Assembly: GCF_000423665.1 (NCBI RefSeq)
Contig: NZ_AUIK01000027.1
Coordinates: 62,001-126,000, forward strand
Reading direction: 5' to 3'
Origin: Solirubrobacter soli DSM 22325
GTDB taxonomy: Bacteria > Actinomycetota > Thermoleophilia > Solirubrobacterales > Solirubrobacteraceae
Length of the DNA: 64,000 nt
The notes under the pieces were generated by a model. That model was not told the DNA's origin. It saw only the letters and a list, made by a program, of their open reading frames with translations, and ran no database searches. The position numbers and the translations under genes are program-made. This document shows, piece after piece, positions 47,618-56,250 of this stretch; positions within the stretch are counted from its first letter, which is position 1; each line of letters starts with the position of its first letter.

Positions 47618-50600
47618 TTGAAGGACTGGCTCTCCCGCGGCCTCGCTCGCGTCACGTCCGTCGAGGGCTCCGTGAAGGGTGCCGGCGTGCTGCTCGGCAC
47701 CCGGCACGTCTTGACGTGTGCTCACGTTGTGGCTGCAGCGCTCAACTGTGAGAGCGATGTCTTGGACGCCCCAAAGGGCCAGCTGAGCGTGGAGTTTCCC
47801 GCGTCGGACACGGGCCCTGGGTTCAGTGCAACGGTCGTTCCCGACGCCTGGTTTGGCGTCGACCCGGCGGGCGGTGGGGATGTCGCGGTGCTCGAGCTCG
47901 ATGCCGACGTACCCTGTGACTGCGCTCAACCGCCGGTCCTGCGCACCGCGGGACGAATCGGCAGCCAGTTCCACGCTGTGGGGTTCCCTTATGGGCTCGG
48001 CAAAGGCGTCGAGGCACGCGGATCGATCCGCGGAGGGCTCGGTCCTGGCTGGCAGTGGAGGCAACTCGAGATCGCTGAGCGGAGCTATCCGATCGAGCCC
48101 GGATTCAGCGGCACCCCGGTCTGGGATGAACAAGCGGCTGCCGTCGTCGGACTCGTCGCGCTCCAGTATCGCGAGGATGACGCTCCGCCGATCGCGTTCA
48201 TGATCCCAACGGAAGTGATCGCTCGACTGTGGCCAGGTCTCGACGATCACCTCGGTTGGCGCGTGCGGTTCGAGCCGCGCGACCGTGTCGACCATTGGAG
48301 TCCGCGAGCTCGGGGCGTCACGTTCGACAGCGATCCACGGCAGCTGTTCACGGGGCGCGAGCACGCATTGCGATCGGTGGCGGATTGGCTCGCGAAGCCC
48401 GACGGCCAGGCCCGCCTTGTCGTCGGCGGGCCGGGCTCGGGGAAGTCCTCGATCCTCGCTCGCGTCGTGATGGCCGCGGACACCGACGCGCCGTTGCCCC
48501 TGATCGACTCCGATCCTGGAACCGCGGTCGCCCCCGGCGCGATCTCGCTTGCCATCGTCGGCCGACACGACACAAATGTCGAGAGCGTGGCCGGTGAGAT
48601 CGCTCGCTGGACCGACCTCGACGCACAGACGCCGAGCGAGGTGGTCAGTGCCCTCGTGCGGCGCAAAGCCGACGCGCCGCCACCGACGATCGTCCTCGAC
48701 GCGCTGGACGAGACGCGCAACCCCACCGGGATCGCGAGCAGCCTGCTCCGGCCGCTCGCCCGCGAAGGCGCCGCCAACCTCCTGATCGGCGTCCGGAGCA
48801 CGGAGTACGAGGACTCGCCCCCAGAGCTCCTCCGCGGGGTCGCGCAAGAGATCGACCTCGACGGGCAGTTCTCCGACCCGCGCGACCTTGCGCTCTACGT
48901 CTCGCACGTCCTGCACGAGTCCGGTCCGAGCGGCTATCGCGACGACCCTGAGAGGACGGCCGCGCTCGCTGAACGCGTCGCCGAACGTGCCGCCCCGTCG
49001 TTTCTCGTCGCCCAGCTCGTCTGCCGGTCGCTCTGCGAACAGGACGTCGTTCTGGATTCGATGCCCGAGACGTTCCCCGACGACGTCGGAGCGGCGATGC
49101 ACGAGTACATCAGAGCTGTGGCCGAACACCACGTCGAAGGCGAAGAGGACGTCGAATCGACGGTCAGGCGGATGCGCGACCTCCTGGCCGCGCTGGCCTT
49201 CGCGAAAGGCGGCGGGCTTCCGTCGGAAGGGCCGGTGTGGCCGACGATCGCAGGCGCGATCTCGAAGCGCGACTACACCCCGAAGGATGTCCGTTGGCTG
49301 ATCGACTCACGCGCGCGGTCGCTGCTCCAGATCCACGAGATCGATGGGCGCGAAGGCGTGCGGCTGTTCCATGCCGCGCTGGCCGCTCACGTGGCGCCGA
49401 AGAACCGCGGGAACGCCGAGGCACGGATCGTACGTCGACTGAGCAAGCTCGCGACCGAGATGCCGCGCGACGAGGTCGATGCCTACGTCGAGGCGCATCT
49501 GTCAAGCCACGTAGCCGCCGAGCCCGTCCCGGATTGGAGCGCGGTGGCGCAAGAGCGTGTGCTCGAGCGGCTGGATCCGAACGCTGTCGCGATCGACGCG
49601 ACGAAGGCGGCGTCGGCGGGCTCGCTTCCGCGGGAGATCGCAGCCGTCGTCGCTACGCGGCATCTGCTCTCGTCGAGCTCGCGAAGCGACCGTGACGGCC
49701 TCCGGCAACTCGGCCTCGCCCGCTCGGCCGGCGATCGCCGGTTCTCACCCGCCACCCAAAGTGGCGCGTGGGGCATCCGCTCGGCGAGCCTCAGGCGTCA
49801 CCCGACGCATACGGTGCTGGCGCTGAAGATGCGGGCGGACTCGATCGCCACCGCGACGGTGGCGGGCGCCGAGGTGCTCGTCGCCGGGTGTGCGGACGGC
49901 CAAGTCAGGCTCTGGCATCCATTGACCCTCGACGCGCTCGCCGAGCCGATTCCCGCCCCCGGAGGGAAGCCGGTGCGCGTGTGCTCCTGCGATACGGGAG
50001 GCGGCTCATGGATCGCCGCGAGCGGAGGTGATGGGTTCATCGAGGTGCACGATCCGATGAACGGCCAGCTCCGGCAGCGGTTCGGGACCGGCAGCGCTGA
50101 GCGCATCCGCGCCCTGGCCGCGTTCACCGATTCCGAAGGGACCATCCGGATCGTCGCGGCCGGAGATGACCACGGCGTACGTGTCTGGGACCCCGCGGCC
50201 GAGGTGTCCGTTGCCACCCTCGTCGGGCACAAGGGCGTGATCCGCGCCCTGTCGGTCCTCACCGATCGCCGTGGTCACCGCGTGATCGCGACCGCTGGAG
50301 ACGATGGTCGGATCCGGCTGTTCAGGCCCGACACGCCGGCGCCTGCGCCAGTCGTGCTCCAAGGCCACCGCGATTGGGTGACCGCGATTGCGACCTACGA
50401 CGCCGGCGACGGCGAGCCGCGGCTCGCGTCCGTGAGCGAGGACGGGACGCTGCGCCTGTGGAACGTCAGCACGGGCGGACAACTGAGAACGAGTGAGCCA
50501 CTACCGAGCAAACCCGTCGCCCTCGCGGCGACCCACGCGGTCGGCGGGGCGGTGCGGTTGGTCACCGGACACGCCGACGGAGTGCTCCGTGTCTGGGATC

Positions 50601-51697
50601 CGCAGACGCTGGCGCAGGTCGGCCTGGATCTCACAGGTCACATCAGCGGCGTCGCCTCGATGGTTGCGTTCTCCGACGCACGCGGCCGCGCTCTGGTCGC
50701 GAGCGCCGGAGCTGATCGGACAATCCGGATCTGGGACGTGGGCGCGCCGCCGATGGGACGCGAGTTGCCGAGCGGAGACACTGAGCATGTGGATGCGATC
50801 GCACTCACCGCTGATCCCGAACCACATGCCGTCGTCGCTGGTCCAGACGGCACGCTTCGCGTCTGGGACGCCCGCACAGGTCAGCGGCTCGGCACGCCGG
50901 TGCGCCGGCATTCCGCTCGCGTTCGCGCGATCGCCTCCTATCGCGACAGTCACGGGACGGCGCGGCTAGCGACCGCGGGTGACGACGAGGCGATCCAGCT
51001 GTGGACCACCGCGGGAGGACTGGAGCCCGGACCGCTGCTGCGCGGCCATACGCGGCCGGTGCGGGCACTCGCGCTCGTCGGGAGCGCAGACGCGCGGCTG
51101 CTCGCATCGGGCAGCGAGGACGGGACGATTCGCTTCTGGGACCCGGAAACCGGGGACCGCGCGGCGAGCGAACCATTGGTCGGTTCAGGTCCGGTCCGTG
51201 GCCTCGCCTCGTTGACGGCCGCCGATGGTGCGGCGATGCTCGCGGCCGTCGGGCATGGCCGATCGGTACGGATCTGGAGCCTTGCCGAAGGCACGCACGT
51301 CGAGCTGCCCGCCCTGCACGAGAACTGGCTGATGGCGGTGTGCGTCGGTCAGGGTCCTGCTGGGCCGGTACTGGTGAGCGCGGGAGACGATGAGATGGTC
51401 CGACTCTGGGACCCGGCGACGATGACGCCGGTCGCAGACCCGCTCGTGGGTCATACGGGGCCGATCCGCGCGCTGTCGGTGCTTCGGACAGATATGGGCG
51501 ACACCGTGATCGTGAGCGGGGGCGAGGACCGCACGCTCCGGATCTGGGACCTCGCCCGTGCACGTCAGCTGCGGCGGATACCGCTGGATGTTCCGGTGAC
51601 TGCGTTGTCCGCGATCGACGGCGGGGTGCTGGTCGGCACAGACGAGGGACACCTCGTCATCGATCTGTCAGAACCCTCCACCCTGGCCGCCGACTGA
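47618..51697 (+). CDS. Trypsin-NACHT/STAND-WD40 conflict-system protein
   Basis: This 1359-residue protein has three parts. Residues 1-210 are a trypsin-like protease with H36 (LTCAHVV), D88 (GGGDVAVLEL) and S164 (PGFSGTPVW) as the triad. Residues about 245-700 are a STAND NTPase with Walker A GGPGSGKSS (K276), Walker B TIVLDALDE (357-365) and a helical region. Residues 732-1355 form about 14 WD40 repeats, such as LASGSEDGTIRFWDPETG, enough for two propellers. Ligand binding by the propellers would trigger NTPase oligomerisation and proteolysis. The start is TTG 47618. Its end overlaps the convergent gene by 30 nt. Confidence 0.88.
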   Translation: MKDWLSRGLARVTSVEGSVKGAGVLLGTRHVLTCAHVVAAALNCESDVLDAPKGQLSVEFPASDTGPGFSATVVPDAWFGVDPAGGGDVAVLELDADVPCDCAQPPVLRTAGRIGSQFHAVGFPYGLGKGVEARGSIRGGLGPGWQWRQLEIAERSYPIEPGFSGTPVWDEQAAAVVGLVALQYREDDAPPIAFMIPTEVIARLWPGLDDHLGWRVRFEPRDRVDHWSPRARGVTFDSDPRQLFTGREHALRSVADWLAKPDGQARLVVGGPGSGKSSILARVVMAADTDAPLPLIDSDPGTAVAPGAISLAIVGRHDTNVESVAGEIARWTDLDAQTPSEVVSALVRRKADAPPPTIVLDALDETRNPTGIASSLLRPLAREGAANLLIGVRSTEYEDSPPELLRGVAQEIDLDGQFSDPRDLALYVSHVLHESGPSGYRDDPERTAALAERVAERAAPSFLVAQLVCRSLCEQDVVLDSMPETFPDDVGAAMHEYIRAVAEHHVEGEEDVESTVRRMRDLLAALAFAKGGGLPSEGPVWPTIAGAISKRDYTPKDVRWLIDSRARSLLQIHEIDGREGVRLFHAALAAHVAPKNRGNAEARIVRRLSKLATEMPRDEVDAYVEAHLSSHVAAEPVPDWSAVAQERVLERLDPNAVAIDATKAASAGSLPREIAAVVATRHLLSSSSRSDRDGLRQLGLARSAGDRRFSPATQSGAWGIRSASLRRHPTHTVLALKMRADSIATATVAGAEVLVAGCADGQVRLWHPLTLDALAEPIPAPGGKPVRVCSCDTGGGSWIAASGGDGFIEVHDPMNGQLRQRFGTGSAERIRALAAFTDSEGTIRIVAAGDDHGVRVWDPAAEVSVATLVGHKGVIRALSVLTDRRGHRVIATAGDDGRIRLFRPDTPAPAPVVLQGHRDWVTAIATYDAGDGEPRLASVSEDGTLRLWNVSTGGQLRTSEPLPSKPVALAATHAVGGAVRLVTGHADGVLRVWDPQTLAQVGLDLTGHISGVASMVAFSDARGRALVASAGADRTIRIWDVGAPPMGRELPSGDTEHVDAIALTADPEPHAVVAGPDGTLRVWDARTGQRLGTPVRRHSARVRAIASYRDSHGTARLATAGDDEAIQLWTTAGGLEPGPLLRGHTRPVRALALVGSADARLLASGSEDGTIRFWDPETGDRAASEPLVGSGPVRGLASLTAADGAAMLAAVGHGRSVRIWSLAEGTHVELPALHENWLMAVCVGQGPAGPVLVSAGDDEMVRLWDPATMTPVADPLVGHTGPIRALSVLRTDMGDTVIVSGGEDRTLRIWDLARARQLRRIPLDVPVTALSAIDGGVLVGTDEGHLVIDLSEPSTLAAD

Positions 51698-54241
51698 GCC
51701 GAACCCGCTGCCCAAGTCGCGGTAGAAGCGTCGATACAGCCGATCATCGTCGACGCGCGCCAGCTTGAGACGCGCGGTCTCCGGCAACGACGCTCGATCG
51801 ACCGGCCGCGTGGAGTACTTCGAGTTGAGGTCCGGCGCGACGACGTACTCATTTCCGGCGGTGACGTCCCACTCGAGACGCCCGAACGGACGCGCGTAGT
51901 AGGGCTCCTTCGGCCGACTGGTGATCGCGACCGCGCGCAACGCGACACCTTGACGCCACGCAAGCTGGACGATGCGATGGTTCCCGTCACACACGACGAA
52001 ATCTCGCGCACTGCGCTCGTCGTCGAAGTCGACGGGATGGAGCGCTTCGACGATCGGCGGAGTCAAAGAGACCAGAGCCGGTGCAGCACCCTTGCGGACA
52101 CGGATGTACCCCCACGGGTCCCAGCCGTCCCTCCGGGCGGGCTCCAGAACCGAGTCTTCGAGCTGTTGCGCTCGCACGAGTCCCGCGGTGACGACGTAGC
52201 GCTGAACCGGCCGAAGGAAGCCGAGCACGTCGGCGCCGTCCGGGTCGTACTGGCGACCGTCCTCGTGGGCGTCGGCATCGACCACGAGGATCGCTCCGCG
52301 AGGGTCGGCTCCGTCGACGAACACGAGTTCCTGTCGCACAAGGAACACAGGGCGGATGACAGCGTCGGGATACGCAGGGCCGGTGAGATCGGAGTCTTCG
52401 TCGAACGTGACCGTTCGGAGCGCGCCAACGGTGCTCGCCGGTTTTCCGTCGGGCCGCATCTGGCCGTTCTCGGCGAACGGATAGCGGTCGACCGGTTCGA
52501 AGATGTCCCCCGCCGCCTTCTGGAGCACGAGCTCAGGCGGGAACCCGCCTTTCGGTAGCCGCAGGTCATCGAGGATCTCGTCGATCCAGGTCATCACATC
52601 GGCATTGCGCGCCTGGATGGCCGGGCATTCCTTCCAACGGGGCTTGCCATCGTCGCCGAGCGGAAACCACACGGTTCCCAGTCGAACCTTCTCCGCTCGA
52701 GCACGCTGTGAGCGATCGGGCGCGTCGAGCAACTCGACCTCGGGCTCCCAGCGCAGCCCGGCGCCTCCCGATTCGAGCGCCGTCATGGTCACGCGACAGT
52801 CGTCGATCTCGGGCTGGCCGATCCGCTCGATGCCCCGTAGCCAATGGACGATCTTGCCCACCCGCTCGTCGTCCTGCGCGATGCGCCGATCGACCAACGG
52901 CAGGAGAGTTACGAGCCGGTACTGGTACTCGCTGACGGTGCCGGTGGTCGGTGAGATCTTGCGGATCGTGCGGGTCGCGATCTCACGGATCTGGTCCTCC
53001 CACACGCGGTCCTGCTCGAGACCGCCGTTGTCGAGGATCTCGTCGACGGCCTCCTCGAACTGCTGTGCGCGCACAGCGCGGGCGGCGTCGTCCGCCTGCT
53101 CGACCGACTGGCGCATGACGTCATCTCGCAGGTGTTCGAGGAGCAGGCGGACGTTGGTGAACGCCGGCAGGAGCAACGCGTTCCAACTCGCGATTGACGA
53201 CTCCGTGATCGGCGCGTGGTGGCTGAGGAGCAGGTCGTGACCACCGTCTTCCCGCTCCCGCAGAAGGAGCAGCAAGTTGTACGGAAGTCGTCGTGCGACC
53301 GGCAGATCGGGCAGGCCCCCTTCCGCATCGCTCAGTGGTACGTAGCCGGAAGACGTCCACGTGCGCTCGACGTGCTCGGCAAACCCGTCGGCGCCGGTTG
53401 GTGCGTCGTTGAGCAAGCGCCCGACCGCCGTCCGCAGGCGCCGCTCTGCGCTCGTGATCCGAGATGCCGAGATCAGCGGGCGGAGCACCTGAGCCGTCGG
53501 CGCACCCGCATGGTCTGACCCAAGGTCGTAGCGGAACGCGATCTCAGCCTCGCCCTTCCACAGGTTCAGGCGCACGCGCGCCATTCCGGGCGTCCCCTCC
53601 CCGGCCCGGAACGTCGGGGCGGAGATCAACGAGATCGGCGCCGCGTCCCGACCGGGGCGAAGCATGTCGGTGCCTGCGATCGCGACGATGTCCCTGCGCT
53701 GGGCGTGCCGATGGACGACCAACGCCATCCGCAGGTTGCGGCACTGCTCGATCATCGCCTCAGCATCCGGATCGGCCGACAGCAGGTCGGCGTTGGTCAC
53801 GCCGATCACGTGCACTGGAGTCGTACGTCCGATCGTGGTAGCAAGCTCGCGTACCTGCGCGCCGGGGTCAGTCTGCCCCTGCGACGCGGCGTCGAGTCCG
53901 ATCAAGGCGATCACGGCCGCGGGGTCGAGCGCCGTCGACTGCCGGACACCGAACACGGACGCGCCTGCGGGGGGAGTGCAGAACAGCCGCCCGCTCGCGC
54001 TCTCGGTCGCGAACCGACGCAGTCCGGCGTTCCGATCCACCGCGTCAGGTCCGACCGCGACGAGCACGTCGGCATCCGACTCGAACGGCCTCCGAAGAAA
54101 CCACGACCGTTGGACCAGCCGGACCTCGGCGGCCGCGGAATCGCTCTCGTCCGCTCTTATCTCACCGGTCGGCTCGCTGAGGACGTCGATCGTGAACCAC
54201 GGCCGCGTCACGTCCCGGTCGACCCAGACGATCTCGGTCAC
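51668..54241 (-). CDS. 857-residue protein with C-terminal ParB-like motif
   Basis: I do not recognise this protein as a whole. The C-terminal quarter has FVVCDGNHRIVQLAWRQG (DGNHR at 752-756), the core motif of ParB/sulfiredoxin-like domains, which in relatives bind or hydrolyse nucleotides. The N-terminal 350 residues alternate strands and helices (VLVAVGPDAVDRNAGLRRF, TPVHVIGVTNADLLSADP), and the middle is helical. No membrane segment or signal is present. GTG 54241 lies 1 nt after the ParB-like gene's stop, so it is cotranslated with it. Confidence 0.7.
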   Translation of the reverse strand: MTEIVWVDRDVTRPWFTIDVLSEPTGEIRADESDSAAAEVRLVQRSWFLRRPFESDADVLVAVGPDAVDRNAGLRRFATESASGRLFCTPPAGASVFGVRQSTALDPAAVIALIGLDAASQGQTDPGAQVRELATTIGRTTPVHVIGVTNADLLSADPDAEAMIEQCRNLRMALVVHRHAQRRDIVAIAGTDMLRPGRDAAPISLISAPTFRAGEGTPGMARVRLNLWKGEAEIAFRYDLGSDHAGAPTAQVLRPLISASRITSAERRLRTAVGRLLNDAPTGADGFAEHVERTWTSSGYVPLSDAEGGLPDLPVARRLPYNLLLLLREREDGGHDLLLSHHAPITESSIASWNALLLPAFTNVRLLLEHLRDDVMRQSVEQADDAARAVRAQQFEEAVDEILDNGGLEQDRVWEDQIREIATRTIRKISPTTGTVSEYQYRLVTLLPLVDRRIAQDDERVGKIVHWLRGIERIGQPEIDDCRVTMTALESGGAGLRWEPEVELLDAPDRSQRARAEKVRLGTVWFPLGDDGKPRWKECPAIQARNADVMTWIDEILDDLRLPKGGFPPELVLQKAAGDIFEPVDRYPFAENGQMRPDGKPASTVGALRTVTFDEDSDLTGPAYPDAVIRPVFLVRQELVFVDGADPRGAILVVDADAHEDGRQYDPDGADVLGFLRPVQRYVVTAGLVRAQQLEDSVLEPARRDGWDPWGYIRVRKGAAPALVSLTPPIVEALHPVDFDDERSARDFVVCDGNHRIVQLAWRQGVALRAVAITSRPKEPYYARPFGRLEWDVTAGNEYVVAPDLNSKYSTRPVDRASLPETARLKLARVDDDRLYRRFYRDLGSGFGSVGGQGGGF

Positions 54242-54242
54242 G

Positions 54243-54818
54243 TCAGGCCGTCAGGAAGCTCGGGTTGGAGTCCTTGCGCTCCTTCTGCACTCCCGGGAAG
54301 ACGGCGTTGAAGTCGCGGAAGAGCGCCTTGTAGTTGCCGGGGATCCGGTACTCCTTCTTCTGGAAGAGGTCCGGGAGCTCCTCCATCTCGGTCACGCCGG
54401 CCCAGCCGTCCGGGAGGGCGAGGGCGTAGTACGGGTGTGAAGCGCCGTCGACGGTTACGACGTTGATGGGCGAGCCCGCGAGCTTGGCCGCGTAGACGCG
54501 GTGGATGCCGTCATTGATCAGCCAGACGTCGCGGCCGTCGGGCTCCGTGGAGCGCTCGACGACCGGTGGCAGCAGAGGGATGCCGTCCAGGTACACGCCA
54601 CCGTCGAGGGAGAAGACGTCGACCGCCTCGGAGAGCTTGAGGATGCGGCGGACGGTCGGCATCAGCACGTAGCGCTGGGCGGGCGTCAGGTCATCGGGGT
54701 CGAACGTCTGCACCTGCAGCGTGGCGTGCTCGTAGACCCGCGCGCCGTCGAAGCCCACGAGGCGGGTCTCGCGCAGGCGGGCGAGGAGTTCCTCAGTGTT
54801 GATCGGTTCGACGTGCAC
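54243..54818 (-). CDS. ParB-like domain protein (191 residues)
   Basis: The protein carries WLINDGIHRVYAAKLAG with DGIHR at 103-107, the ParB/sulfiredoxin-like core, followed by a C-terminal segment KKEYRIPGNYKALFRDFN. It has no helix-turn-helix, so it is not a chromosome-partition ParB. GTG 54818 overlaps the thymidylate-synthase-like gene by 26 nt and its stop is 1 nt from the next start. The set is evidently one operon. A nucleotide-handling activity is inferred from the fold. Confidence 0.68.
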   Translation of the reverse strand: MHVEPINTEELLARLRETRLVGFDGARVYEHATLQVQTFDPDDLTPAQRYVLMPTVRRILKLSEAVDVFSLDGGVYLDGIPLLPPVVERSTEPDGRDVWLINDGIHRVYAAKLAGSPINVVTVDGASHPYYALALPDGWAGVTEMEELPDLFQKKEYRIPGNYKALFRDFNAVFPGVQKERKDSNPSFLTA

Positions 54819-56250
54819 GCAGCAGCTGTTCCTTGGCGGCGAGCTCGCGGCCGAGCCAGAGACCGTGGGACGGGAGGCTCACGGCCATGTCGGCGGCGAT
54901 CGCGTGGGCGATCCTATCGGCCCGATCGGACCGGTACTGCTTGATCAGGGCGCCTTCGAAGCGGTGCTCGGCGAGGATCTCGTCGCCGTCGAGCGACACC
55001 ACGAAGTAGCCGTTCGGGTCCTCGTCCAACCCGCCTCGCGGGCGGCCGACGCGGGCGGCCGCGGCGGGGTAGCGGTCCGAGGCGGGATCGGCGCCGAGCG
55101 AGTGGCTGATCACGGTGATCGGGCCGATCGGCATCTCGACCGCGGCGGCGACGTGGCGCTGGATCGCCAGCAGCCCGTAGACGTTCAGCAGCCAGGCGGT
55201 CAGCAGGTTGTGGGCGCGATAGGTGGCGGTCAGCGTCAGGGCGCCCTGCGAGCGGCGGAAGAAGAGCGTGACCAGGCACGGGTTGCTGTGATCGCCGGGC
55301 AGGTCGTACGGGGTGTCCCAGAGCGAGATGTAGGCGTCGCGGGACTCCTCATTCGCACGCAGGCGCTCGATCGCCACGTCGAGCGTGTCCAGCCCGAAGT
55401 GCTCGCCGAGCCGGTTGCCGTAGGTGTAGTCGGCGCCGGCGAGGTCGGGGTCGAACATCCGGCGCTGGTAGGCGTGCAGCGCACCGAGATCGAAGCCGCG
55501 CTCCCGGAGCGCCTGCTCGTCGTCCTCGCGCGGCGCGGTGATCACGACCTTGGCGTTGAGCAGCTCCAGCCGGCCGCCCTTGACCGCGACGGGATGGCCG
55601 AAGCGCAGCGTCCGCTCGACGAGCTCGTCCCAGGCCTCGACGGGTGTGCGGCGGATCACCTGGTGGCCGGCGACCTCGGAGGGCGCGAACGCGTAGTCGT
55701 CGGGCAGCGCCGGGGGGATCTCGACCCGCACCCGCTCCTCGTCGCCGTCCGCGACCTGCAGCTCCGCCAGCGTGGCGAGCAGCGTCTCCTCCAGTCCGGG
55801 CGTCGAGAGCTTGCCGAGCCACCGGAAGCTCAGGCGCCGGCGCAGCCGCTCGGCGTCGAAGCCCTCGGTGACCGGGAACGTGCGCGACGTGCCGACCACC
55901 CGCCGCAGGGGCGCACCGAGCAGCTCGGTCTCCTCCAGCCCGTCCCGCAGGAACGCGTCGATCTCGTCGCACGTCGGGAGGTCGAGATCGGCGCCCAACG
56001 CGATCAGATGACGCACCTGCGGGTTGTAGAGCAGGTTGCAGAACATCGCGAACATGCCGTCGCCGTAGAGGTTGGCGGCGACGGCGATGCGGCTGCGGGC
56101 GGGATCGAGCACCTCGGACGGCAGCTTGCGCTCGACGGTGCGCCACGGCGACCAGAGGGTGATCAGCCCGACGTCGCCGTGCGGGTTGATCACCCGCAGG
56201 CGATCAGCGTGATACAGCGCGACGAAGGGCTTAGTTGCCGTTGACGGCAT
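54793..56250 (-). CDS. Thymidylate-synthase-like protein with MtrA-like N-terminal domain
   Basis: Residues about 300-420 align with archaeal-type thymidylate synthases: catalytic-cysteine region SNPCLVTLFFRR (C325), then TYRAHNLLTAWLLNVYGLLA. R345 and N356 match the phosphate and uracil ligands. The usual serine and aspartate of RSxD are alanine and asparagine here (RAHN, 345-348). The N-terminal region (RIAVAANLYGDGMFAMFCNL, VRHLIALGADLDLP) resembles the MtrA/DUF4346-like domain found in front of some such enzymes. A changed substrate or reaction is likely. It overlaps hflX by 20 nt. Confidence 0.72.
   Translation of the reverse strand: MPSTATKPFVALYHADRLRVINPHGDVGLITLWSPWRTVERKLPSEVLDPARSRIAVAANLYGDGMFAMFCNLLYNPQVRHLIALGADLDLPTCDEIDAFLRDGLEETELLGAPLRRVVGTSRTFPVTEGFDAERLRRRLSFRWLGKLSTPGLEETLLATLAELQVADGDEERVRVEIPPALPDDYAFAPSEVAGHQVIRRTPVEAWDELVERTLRFGHPVAVKGGRLELLNAKVVITAPREDDEQALRERGFDLGALHAYQRRMFDPDLAGADYTYGNRLGEHFGLDTLDVAIERLRANEESRDAYISLWDTPYDLPGDHSNPCLVTLFFRRSQGALTLTATYRAHNLLTAWLLNVYGLLAIQRHVAAAVEMPIGPITVISHSLGADPASDRYPAAAARVGRPRGGLDEDPNGYFVVSLDGDEILAEHRFEGALIKQYRSDRADRIAHAIAADMAVSLPSHGLWLGRELAAKEQLLRARRTDQH

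Noticed and set aside
49808-51690. A tandem DNA repeat array
   Set aside because: The periodicity is at protein level (WD40 blades of about 43 residues); the DNA of the units is too diverged to be a nucleotide repeat.
54243-54818. Chromosome-partition ParB
   Set aside because: There is no parA neighbour, no helix-turn-helix, and only the nucleotide-binding core motif is shared.
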